This document shows, in pieces, positions 17,660-25,456 of a stretch of 64,000 nucleotides of DNA. The DNA comes from Candidatus Woodwardiibium gallinarum. Lineage in GTDB: Bacteria > Bacillota > Clostridia > Oscillospirales > CAG-382. The notes beneath the pieces are model-generated. The model did no database searches. It worked only from the letters and a program-made list of their open reading frames with translations, and was not told the DNA's origin. The stretch lies in the NCBI GenBank assembly GCA_904419545.1, contig CAJFRY010000005.1:1-64000 (forward strand), read 5' to 3'. Position 1 is the stretch's first letter, and every line of letters starts with the position of its first letter. Made by a program: the position numbers and the translations under genes.

Positions 17660-18009
17660 CGTATGTATATTCTTTTCTTGTCGGCGGGCTGCTCTGCGTG
17701 TTTGCGCAGATCCTCATTGATAAAACCAAAATCACACCGGCTTATATCCTCGTCGGTTATGTCTGCGCCGGCGTTGTCCTGAGCGCGGTGGGACTGTACG
17801 AGCCCTTCAAGGAATTCGCCGCCGCAGGCGCGACGGTGCCGCTGACCGGGTTCGGGAACCTGCTGGCCACCGGTGTGCGCGAGGCCGTCGCAGAAAAAGG
17901 CCTGTTCGGCGCGCTGACCGGCGGACTGACGGCAACGGCGGCAGGCATTACGGCGACAATCTGCTTTGCGTTCTTGTTTTCGATACTGTTTAAGAGCAAG
18001 CAGAACTAA
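17656..18009 (+). CDS. spoVAE: Stage V sporulation protein AE (SpoVAEb type)
   Basis: Small membrane subunit (117 residues) of the SpoVA dipicolinate channel. About four hydrophobic segments and the motif GATVPLTGFGNLLATGV match the family and mirror the related motif in SpoVAC. It starts in an ATGA overlap with spoVAD, indicating coupled translation. Confidence 0.93.
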   Translation: MTYVYSFLVGGLLCVFAQILIDKTKITPAYILVGYVCAGVVLSAVGLYEPFKEFAAAGATVPLTGFGNLLATGVREAVAEKGLFGALTGGLTATAAGITATICFAFLFSILFKSKQN

Positions 18010-18025
18010 CTGCTTGCCAGACTAT

Positions 18026-18056
18026 AAAAAGGAGGGACGTTCAGAAACGTCCCTCC
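18026..18056 (-). terminator. Terminator of the beta-helix surface-protein gene, shared with spoVA
   Basis: GGAGGGACGTT (18031-18041) pairs perfectly with AACGTCCCTCC (18046-18056). On the minus strand it is followed by TTTTTATA, a proper terminator for the convergent gene at 18063; the plus-strand side is C-rich and then TTT, so it may also end spoVA transcripts. Confidence 0.85.
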
Positions 18057-18062
18057 CCCTGT

Positions 18063-20099
18063 TTAATATTGTCTCCGTGCGCGCAGGCAGAACACAGACA
18101 ACGCCGCTGCCAACAGCAGAACGGCTCCTGCGATCCCCGCATCACCGGTCGGCGGCGTCTGTGACGAAGTCCCCGAGGAAATATCCTCGGACGATTCTGA
18201 AGGGACTTCGGACGAGGAAGGCACATCCGACTCTTCCGTATCCGACGACGTATCAAAAATCGCTATATTGACAATGACGAAACCGTCTTTTTCGGCTTTT
18301 ATGGTCTTTTCATAACCTTCCGGCACATCAAACTCATCTACCGTCCACCTGACGGTGTTATCCAGATCACACCATGTATAGCTCCAACCGTTATCGTCCG
18401 ACAGGCAAACCGGCTCGCCAACAGGCTCTCCGTTGCCGTACAGGGTGACAAACACCGAATCGGGACGTGAAGACGGGTCATCTCCGACCCATTCCTTACG
18501 TACTTGAAGCGTGACCCCGTCCGGTCCGAGATTGGTAAAACAAACCGAGGTATGGCCATCGATCGTGCCCGCAGCCGCTTCGACCGGTTCGTCATTGACG
18601 GCAATCGAGGAACGGTATATCTCGGTCTGTGCCTCGGTCAGCTTTTCTTCCACCGTATAGCGTGTGCCGGGGAGCAAATCCTCGACGATTACGCGCTGTC
18701 CGTTTTTAAGCGAAACGTTAAACGCACCGGCTTTCAGGACCGCTTTACCCTTATCCACTGTTTTGCCGTTTGCGTCCGTGATCCGATAGTCGTATCGGCC
18801 ATTCAGCGGGCTTCCATCCTTTTTGGTGAAAGACAGCGTAAATGCAAATGACGGGTCGGTCTCGCTGCTGTTGACAACCTGTTTCTCCACCGTCAGATCG
18901 TACGCATCGCAGTATTCTTTAACGACAATCGCATTTTTCACCAGCGTGAAGATTTCCTGAAGCGGCGCATTGATTTCAATGAACTGGCCGGCAGTTCCGA
19001 ACTGCTCGAGCGCTTCCTGTGCCTCCTCGGTTGTAAAGTAACCGTTTTCAGTGGTCGGATCTGCATACCATACGGCTATTTTATTCTCATGACGGATAGG
19101 ATCAATAAAGACAGACCCGTAATCATCCGCCGCGTACCAAAAGGCGTCGACGATAAAACTGTAATCGGCAAAAGTGTTGACGTCCTGCAAGTCCTCCATA
19201 CTTCCCTGCTTGACGTCACCGTCCTTGCGCATATTGGTCGCGCCGACAATGGTACGGCTGAAAGTATTGCCTTCCAGACTCAAGCGCACAGCGCCGGTGT
19301 TATTCTGGTCAAGAATGGCAATGACGGCGAACCGGTCGTCCGCACCCGTGATGGTATTTCCGGAAATTTCCATATAGCCATCCGCAGACGCTCCGCCATA
19401 ATAGCCATGAACGGCATAAACACAATCATAAATGACGTTATTGCGGATTGCACAATCTGCAGCGGAAAAATTATCACCGTAAAACTCGATTGCCTGCAAA
19501 AAACCGGTAATCGTACAGCCGGCGACCACAAAGGTCGGGCAATCAAAAAGGAACGCATCGCCGCTGCCGCTGCCCGTCAGCGTACAGTTTTCTATCGTAG
19601 GGGAAAAGGCACTGCCGCCGACATTTCCGTCGTGGACACCGACCGCGGCGGTAAAACCGTTCATTTGACGCGTACCGGCTTGAATTGTAAGGTTTTTCAA
19701 TGTAATGTTTGTTCCGCGCAGCGTGATACCGCCGCTGTCGTAACCCGTTCCCCAGAAGGATTCATCTTCTGCCTGCAGGACGCGCACAACTGTACCTTCG
19801 CGGGATTCGCCCATGATGGTGATATTCTTCGTGCGCAGCGGCACATCAAAACGGTCGTATGTACCGGCCTTGACCGTCACGCGCCATTGTGTACCGTCAT
19901 CGGCGCCTGCTGCCGTTTGGACTGCGGCAATGTAATCGATTGCCTGCTGGATAGTCGGATATGTTTCGCCCTCCGCAAGCTCCGCGTTCGCATCCACGAC
20001 AAGCTCGACCGTGGAAGCTTCCAGTGCCGCTGCCGGCAGCGACATCAGTGCCAAAAGCAGGCACAGCAGCAGCGGCAGCCATCTCAGGTGTCTTTTCAT
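18063..20099 (-). CDS. Secreted beta-helix/Cna-B surface protein with sortase-like tail
   Basis: A 678-residue exported protein. A signal peptide (1-26, cleaved after PAAA) leads into a right-handed beta-helix region (about 35-330) with repeated NTI/NVI-type turns, as in pectate-lyase-like carbohydrate-binding proteins. Two Cna-B-like domains follow: one around 395-505 (TVEKQVVNSSETDPSFAFTL) and one around 510-610 (TLQVRKEWVGDD), the kind that stiffen Gram-positive adhesins. A Ser/Glu/Asp-rich spacer precedes a C-terminal sorting-signal-like end: TPPTGD (648-653), a hydrophobic helix and RARRQY. The Leu of LPXTG is replaced, so sortase use is inferred. The RBS is GAAAGGA before the ATG at 20099. 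Substrate or ligand is unknown; an enzymatic role is not shown. Confidence 0.8.
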   Translation of the reverse strand: MKRHLRWLPLLLCLLLALMSLPAAALEASTVELVVDANAELAEGETYPTIQQAIDYIAAVQTAAGADDGTQWRVTVKAGTYDRFDVPLRTKNITIMGESREGTVVRVLQAEDESFWGTGYDSGGITLRGTNITLKNLTIQAGTRQMNGFTAAVGVHDGNVGGSAFSPTIENCTLTGSGSGDAFLFDCPTFVVAGCTITGFLQAIEFYGDNFSAADCAIRNNVIYDCVYAVHGYYGGASADGYMEISGNTITGADDRFAVIAILDQNNTGAVRLSLEGNTFSRTIVGATNMRKDGDVKQGSMEDLQDVNTFADYSFIVDAFWYAADDYGSVFIDPIRHENKIAVWYADPTTENGYFTTEEAQEALEQFGTAGQFIEINAPLQEIFTLVKNAIVVKEYCDAYDLTVEKQVVNSSETDPSFAFTLSFTKKDGSPLNGRYDYRITDANGKTVDKGKAVLKAGAFNVSLKNGQRVIVEDLLPGTRYTVEEKLTEAQTEIYRSSIAVNDEPVEAAAGTIDGHTSVCFTNLGPDGVTLQVRKEWVGDDPSSRPDSVFVTLYGNGEPVGEPVCLSDDNGWSYTWCDLDNTVRWTVDEFDVPEGYEKTIKAEKDGFVIVNIAIFDTSSDTEESDVPSSSEVPSESSEDISSGTSSQTPPTGDAGIAGAVLLLAAALSVFCLRARRQY

Positions 20100-20427
20100 A
20101 GTTGTCTTTTCCTTTCGGTTTGCAATATGTATTTGGGGTTTTCTTACTTGTCTTGGTTTCCGAATAATTATGCAGCCTTCTTCGTTCGTTTGTGTTATTG
20201 TTCAAATCCTTCCCATTTATATGTCAATTGTGTCCGTATTATCCCGTTTATATCCAATTTTGCCAATATGGAATACGGATGTATACCCGGTTACAGATAG
20301 AACGATATGGTCTGCCTTTTCGGACATTTTTTGCAAATCGGATATTTGAAAGAGCAGATGGCAGTCTTTTTGTCAGCATATGGTGCGCACAGGCAAAACG
20401 TTCGCAAGCGGCCCCCATAATGAACGC

Positions 20428-20461
20428 AAAAAAAGACCCGACCACTGAGTGGTCAGGTCTT
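20428..20461 (-). terminator. Second terminator of the ABC operon
   Basis: AAGACC-GACCACT pairs with AGTGGTC-GGTCTT (20433-20461) with one bulge in each arm. The minus strand then reads seven T, as in rho-independent terminators. Confidence 0.85.
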
Positions 20462-20470
20462 ACTGCAAAT

Positions 20471-20500
20471 AAAAACGGGTGCAAAATTGCACCCGTTTTT
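20471..20500. terminator. First terminator of the ABC operon (palindromic)
   Basis: AAAAACGGGTGCAA (20471-20484) is a perfect inverted repeat of 20487-20500, ending in five T in each direction. It lies 33 bp after the last permease stop, upstream of the second terminator. Confidence 0.85.
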
Positions 20501-20533
20501 CATATTACGGAACAGAAAAGCGAAATACCGAGC

Positions 20534-21571
20534 TCAGCCGGTGATACCACTTCTCTCCACACCCTCGATCAGCGTTCGCTGTGCGAAGAGGTAGATGATA
20601 ACCAGCGGAGCCAGAATCAACAGACCGCAGGTATTGCGGATGGCCGCTTCGTACGTTTCCTTTGCCGCGTATTCGGTGTCCAGCGACGAAGGGATCGAAA
20701 CGATATTCGGCAGCAGCCAGTTTTTCGTCTTATCGGTGAAGAACAGGCCGGTATAGAACTCGTCGGTCCACTGCCACGAGAACGCGAACATGAAGATCGT
20801 GACCAGCATCGGCACGGACATCGGCAGGATGATGCGGATAAAGGTCTTGATGACGCCCGCACCGTCCACATACGCCGCCTCCTCCAGCTCATCGGGAACA
20901 CCCTTGAAGTACTGGCGCATGATGAAGATGTACAGACCGTTCTTGAACGCCAAGCCGGTGAAGGACAGGATTCCCAACGGCCAATAGGTATTCAGCAAAT
21001 TGGCGATTGCCGGCGTTGCCTCCGTGGAAAGGCCGAAGGTCTTGGCAATGAAACCGTAGATGCCCCAAATGTCGAAGTAACGGAACTTCATAAACATAGA
21101 CATCTGCAGCGTTTCATGCGGGATGACCATCGTGAAGATCACCGCAAAGAACAGAATGTTTCTGCCCTTGAACTTGAACTTCGACAAGCCATAACCGACA
21201 ACGGCGCAGGTGAGCATCTGTGCAACGCCGCAGAGCAGCGAAAGCGTAGTCGTATTGAACAGCGCTTTGAAATACTCATTGTCGTTGATGATCGCTTTAT
21301 AGGTATCCAACGTAGGATATTTCGGAATCAGCTTGACCATAACATCGACAAAGTCCTCCCGGCTCATAAACGAACCGGCGATCTTTGAGATGTACGGGAA
21401 CAGCACGACATACGAAATACCGATCAGCAGCACGAGCCGGAAAATCGCCCAGCAGGCACGCTTAAAGAAGTAGAAAGTAAAATACTTATACCTCAGCAGC
21501 TCCCAAAACGTTGTCTTCTCATCAAATTTGCGAAGACGGGGATCGGATTTGATTTTATTTACGTTATCCAT
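20534..21571 (-). CDS. Carbohydrate ABC transporter permease (MalG/UgpE type), pair B
   Basis: Inner-membrane subunit that forms half of a sugar import channel. It is 345 residues with six predicted membrane segments and a soluble N-terminal tail of about 40 residues. The cytoplasmic EAA loop that docks the ATPase is present: ELEEAAYVDGAGVIKTFIRI. A long periplasmic-side loop follows the first membrane segment. It is the last gene of the seven-gene operon, 12 bp after its partner permease. The RBS is GGGGG before the ATG. Confidence 0.9.
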   Translation of the reverse strand: MDNVNKIKSDPRLRKFDEKTTFWELLRYKYFTFYFFKRACWAIFRLVLLIGISYVVLFPYISKIAGSFMSREDFVDVMVKLIPKYPTLDTYKAIINDNEYFKALFNTTTLSLLCGVAQMLTCAVVGYGLSKFKFKGRNILFFAVIFTMVIPHETLQMSMFMKFRYFDIWGIYGFIAKTFGLSTEATPAIANLLNTYWPLGILSFTGLAFKNGLYIFIMRQYFKGVPDELEEAAYVDGAGVIKTFIRIILPMSVPMLVTIFMFAFSWQWTDEFYTGLFFTDKTKNWLLPNIVSIPSSLDTEYAAKETYEAAIRNTCGLLILAPLVIIYLFAQRTLIEGVERSGITG

Positions 21572-21583
21572 CTGTATACCCCC

Positions 21584-22579
21584 TTAATCTCTGCGCTGAT
21601 AGAAGACGAACGCCGACAGGATACCTGCAATGACCGCCAGAATCAGGATGACGATGAGGAAGTAAATCCAAGACATCGCCACGGATTCCGTCATACGGCC
21701 GGAGGAATCATAGACCGATTGTATGGTCTGCATCACGGCGTTGGACTCGGATGTGAAGGAGTCGATGATCGTATAAATCGTATTTACCAGAATCATCGGG
21801 CTGATCATCGGGAAAGTGATTTTCCAGAACGTTTCCCACGCAGAGGCGCCCTCCATATAGCAAGACTCATAAATAGCCGGCGAAATGGACTGGAGGCCTG
21901 CAAGGAAAATCAGCATCTGCACGCCCGAGCGGTTAACGATGTCATAGATGTTGTTGACCAGATTCTGAATCCACTCTATTGCACCCGTACCGATTTGAAT
22001 TCCGGAGAACAATCGCGCAATATCGATTGCAGATATGAATTCCGTTCCCGATGAAGCGCCGGCAATATTGCCGGATGACATATCGGTCGCGGTCTGCTGC
22101 GCTTCCGCCAACAGATTTTGTGCATCGATACCGGCAATGATGCCGGTCGATACGATGACCGGGATGAAGAAAATAGCTCTGAACACAGCTCTTCCGCGCA
22201 TCTTCTGGTTAAGCATGATAGCCATAAAAAGCGAAAAGATGACGGTGGCCGGGATATTGATGGCCAGATCCTTCAGCGTGGTGACAAGCGTTCTCACAAA
22301 GTCAGGGTCCTCAAACAAGGCCTTGGAATAGTTTTCAAACCCGACAAACTCCGTGATGTAGCCGCTGCCCGGCTGCGTATGCATCTCACTGAAGGAGAAC
22401 TTGATCGATTCAAAGATCAGCGGAAGGTAAATCAACACAAAGCCGATGAGGAAAGGAGCCACGAACAGCCATCCCATCTTCGCCTTCTGACGTTCGAGCG
22501 ACTTTCCCTTGCGCTGCTTAGGAGCGGTCTCCGGCTTGGGTGCTTTGACAGTCTTTACGACTTCTTGTGCATTATCCAT
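21584..22579 (-). CDS. Sugar ABC transporter permease (MalF/UgpA type), pair B
   Basis: Partner permease, 331 residues. A basic, lysine-rich N-terminal tail (1-35) precedes the first membrane segment. The EAA-type loop is YESCYMEGASAWETFWKITF. An unusual insertion of about 60 residues (near 150-210, containing ATDMSSGNIAGASSGTEF) lies between membrane segments, where ordinary UgpA-type proteins have a short loop; it probably projects outside the membrane and could contact the solute receptor. Overlapping-spacing with the neighbours (12 and 18 bp) supports one transcript. The RBS is AGAGGAGAGG. Confidence 0.9.
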   Translation of the reverse strand: MDNAQEVVKTVKAPKPETAPKQRKGKSLERQKAKMGWLFVAPFLIGFVLIYLPLIFESIKFSFSEMHTQPGSGYITEFVGFENYSKALFEDPDFVRTLVTTLKDLAINIPATVIFSLFMAIMLNQKMRGRAVFRAIFFIPVIVSTGIIAGIDAQNLLAEAQQTATDMSSGNIAGASSGTEFISAIDIARLFSGIQIGTGAIEWIQNLVNNIYDIVNRSGVQMLIFLAGLQSISPAIYESCYMEGASAWETFWKITFPMISPMILVNTIYTIIDSFTSESNAVMQTIQSVYDSSGRMTESVAMSWIYFLIVILILAVIAGILSAFVFYQRRD

Positions 22580-22597
22580 CTTTACCTCTCCTCTCTC

Positions 22598-25435
22598 TTA
22601 CGCATTCGTCTTAACGAAGTCTTCAGCCGGAATCACGATATCCGTGTCTTCTACTTCATAAGGCGTCAGCAGGTAATTGATGTAGAAGCATTCGCCGTTA
22701 TCATAAGTCACCTTGACGACCTTGTTATTCTCGTCGAGGAACTCATGATTGACGATTGTGGCGTTTTTAACGGATTTAAGTGCGTCATTCAATTCAACAT
22801 AGGTATTCACCATATCCTGTACCCAGATGTTGTAGCGCACCGAGTAATACTCCGCCAGATTGGAATAGCCTGAATACTGTTTCAACTCAGATGTATTCTC
22901 ATACGCAACGACGAAATACGGATTGGCGCCGTTTTCAATCGTTTTCAGCAGCGTGTACTGATAATCCCCTGCCAGATTGATGGCACTGCCGGCGAATTCC
23001 TTATACCCGTGGAGAACCATACCCATAAACGGCACGGTACCGCCGGAGTATTTGTACTGCGAATCGTCAAGCGGCACATCGATGATATCGGTGACATGCT
23101 CCAGCGTATATGCGTTGCCGCCGGAGACCATCACATTGCCGTTGTTTTCCTTAATCTTTTTCAGGAGCTTGACAATAGCGGTCTTGGAATCCTCGCGGTT
23201 AAGAGGTTCATCTTCATTGAAATCGGAGTTCAGATCCGAACCGAGCGTGGCGACCGAAATGCCGCCGACGTTATACTGTTCATACTCCGCGTAGAGCTTA
23301 TCATACATCGTTTCCATCACGTTCGGCGTAATCACGCCGGTACCCATACCGATGAAGCCCTGCCAAGCGGGATCATAGATCCGATAGCCGGCCATACGGT
23401 CATCGATGGTACGCGAAAGATCGGTGCTCGAATCAAAGCCGTCAAACCATTTATCCTTATACGCCCGTGCATAATCGAAATCGGGATAGAGAATGACGCC
23501 GTTATCCTTCGCATACGTCAGAAGCTCTTGAAAACCGTCCGCGCCGCCCAGTTCTTCGACAATATCGAAGCTGACAGGTGCAAGCGGAACAAGCCCTTCG
23601 TTTGCAATACCGACCATACGGATTTTCACGTTGGTGATCGACGCCTGTTCTTTAAGCTGGGAAAGAATATCGATGGTATTCTTAAAGCTCGTCAGCGATA
23701 CGGTCGCGGAAACCGGTACGCCGAGCACCGTTCTCGTTGTTTCCAGTGCGCCGAGCGTTTCAAGATAAAGCGGAATGTCTTTGCCGTCCGACTCAAGCTT
23801 CGTCAGAACCCCCGTCGAAATCAGGTAGTCGCGATATGCATTCGCCATACCGGAGTAGGTAGCGTTATCCTCGTCAAGGATGAAAATACGCATCCGGTAG
23901 TCGCCGGTATACTTACGCTCGGATTCCACCGTCCAGACCGCGTTGGTGCCGACGGATAAACCACCGTCAAGCGTATAGGAATCGTTCGGACGAGGATTGA
24001 AGCTGGTATATACCGAGCAGAACATATGGCTTGCGCCGCCGTTTTCAACGGTGACCTTAGCAAGCGATTCACCGCTCTCAATGACCGCGAGGAAGCCTCT
24101 CGGCTTTTCGACAATCACCTGTTCGGTGACTTCACGCTGCTGCTCGTCGCCGTTTTCATCGACATAGGTTTCGGTTCTGGTGACGGTTTCGGTGCTGGTT
24201 TCCACCTCAACCGCGCCGAACACGGGCAGACGAACGACTTCCTTATTCTGACCGGTGATCGTATGGAAGGCTTGATCCTGACCGTAGATCGAACTGGTAA
24301 TCGTGAAATTTCTTCCCACGATATCCTCATACTCGATAATCGTACCCGAGCCGTCCGGTGTGAACACATAGCCTTCGTTATTCACATTGCCCGCGCCCGC
24401 ATACGGAAGCATCACAATGTTGCTGAGCGTAAAGGCAGAGGAATCGAAACGAACGTTACCTGCGTTACAGCGGATCGAAAGCCCCATTTCATCAATGGTA
24501 TACTCCAGTGCCAGCTTAAACAGCGGCGGTGTTTTATCGTTGGAGACATATTCTGTCTCTGCATGATCTTCATCCATCTGCTCGAAGGTGTAATCGGTAT
24601 AGAGTTTGATATACTCCTCCAGCAACGACAACTTTGCGGGAACGATGGTCTCGTCACAAACATAAATAGGGAACTGCTTTGTGATCGGGAACGCCATCTC
24701 GATTTGTACTTTCGTCTTCTCGGTAATGCTCGGGTCGTCAAGATCCTTCCGCGTATAGTACGCATCGAACTGACGCCAATGGCGGTCATTTTCAGCATTC
24801 TGCTGCATTTGAGCAAGCAGCGCTTCATACTTATCCGCTCTGATTACACGCGGGACGAGGTAATTGGTTTCTTCACGTCCGAGTGTATACTCGACACGGA
24901 TACCGTTGCGGATATCCTTGACAGTCAACTGATCGCTGATCGCGCAGTCGTCAAAGGAATTATAAGTGGTGGTTGCGTCATTGTCAATGAAGTCAAGTAA
25001 AATCTGCGCATACAGCCTCGACTTCGTCGCCTGGGTACTATCCGCACCCGTGGAGGATTTGCTGCTGCCTATGGAATACGGGTTGGTAGAATAGTAACCC
25101 GAATAGGCATACGAACCGTCCTCATTACGCTTATAGTCGTCGCCCTCGGCAATAAGCTTGAGCACGACCACTTCGCCGGTCTTGGCATCGACGTAGAGCG
25201 CGTAGCCGTCCTTGACAAGCTTCTGCTCCATCGCGGCGATGGCATTTCCGTCGCCCTTGATCCGTTCATCGATCGAGGTGAACTCGGCCTGCATATAAGC
25301 AGGAATGAGCACATCCTCCCAAACGTCCACATCCTCCTCCGATTCATCGGCGGCAAAGGCGTTTACAGCGGTGAGAAAAGGTACCAGCAGCAAGAACGTC
25401 AGCAGCGTTGCCGTTATGCGTTTGAATTGTTTCAT
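22598..25435 (-). CDS. Large secreted protein resembling DUF5696, possible glycoside-hydrolase fold
   Basis: A 945-residue exported protein with a signal peptide (1-28, AFA end). The N-terminal two thirds look beta-rich, as in the sandwich domains that precede many glycosidase barrels. Residues about 540-860 alternate beta strands and helices in a barrel-like order, with conserved-looking acidic turns: LYPDFDYARAY, ISVATLGSDLNSDFNED and NVMVSGGNAY. I recognise it as resembling DUF5696, a family of unknown function encoded with sugar ABC transporters; the hydrolase idea is inference from fold pattern. There is no lipobox, so anchoring is unexplained. The RBS AAAGGAG lies 11 nt before the ATG. 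It sits between the Yip1 fusion and permease pair B. Confidence 0.65.
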   Translation of the reverse strand: MKQFKRITATLLTFLLLVPFLTAVNAFAADESEEDVDVWEDVLIPAYMQAEFTSIDERIKGDGNAIAAMEQKLVKDGYALYVDAKTGEVVVLKLIAEGDDYKRNEDGSYAYSGYYSTNPYSIGSSKSSTGADSTQATKSRLYAQILLDFIDNDATTTYNSFDDCAISDQLTVKDIRNGIRVEYTLGREETNYLVPRVIRADKYEALLAQMQQNAENDRHWRQFDAYYTRKDLDDPSITEKTKVQIEMAFPITKQFPIYVCDETIVPAKLSLLEEYIKLYTDYTFEQMDEDHAETEYVSNDKTPPLFKLALEYTIDEMGLSIRCNAGNVRFDSSAFTLSNIVMLPYAGAGNVNNEGYVFTPDGSGTIIEYEDIVGRNFTITSSIYGQDQAFHTITGQNKEVVRLPVFGAVEVETSTETVTRTETYVDENGDEQQREVTEQVIVEKPRGFLAVIESGESLAKVTVENGGASHMFCSVYTSFNPRPNDSYTLDGGLSVGTNAVWTVESERKYTGDYRMRIFILDEDNATYSGMANAYRDYLISTGVLTKLESDGKDIPLYLETLGALETTRTVLGVPVSATVSLTSFKNTIDILSQLKEQASITNVKIRMVGIANEGLVPLAPVSFDIVEELGGADGFQELLTYAKDNGVILYPDFDYARAYKDKWFDGFDSSTDLSRTIDDRMAGYRIYDPAWQGFIGMGTGVITPNVMETMYDKLYAEYEQYNVGGISVATLGSDLNSDFNEDEPLNREDSKTAIVKLLKKIKENNGNVMVSGGNAYTLEHVTDIIDVPLDDSQYKYSGGTVPFMGMVLHGYKEFAGSAINLAGDYQYTLLKTIENGANPYFVVAYENTSELKQYSGYSNLAEYYSVRYNIWVQDMVNTYVELNDALKSVKNATIVNHEFLDENNKVVKVTYDNGECFYINYLLTPYEVEDTDIVIPAEDFVKTNA

Positions 25436-25456
25436 ATGATGAGCTGCTCCTTTCTG

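Larger units (their letters stand above)
20100..20533. other. Intergenic region with tandem terminators, no gene
   Basis: About 430 bp between the surface-protein gene and the ABC operon. No credible coding frame or promoter was found. The right part holds two consecutive terminator hairpins for the minus-strand operon. Confidence 0.6.
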
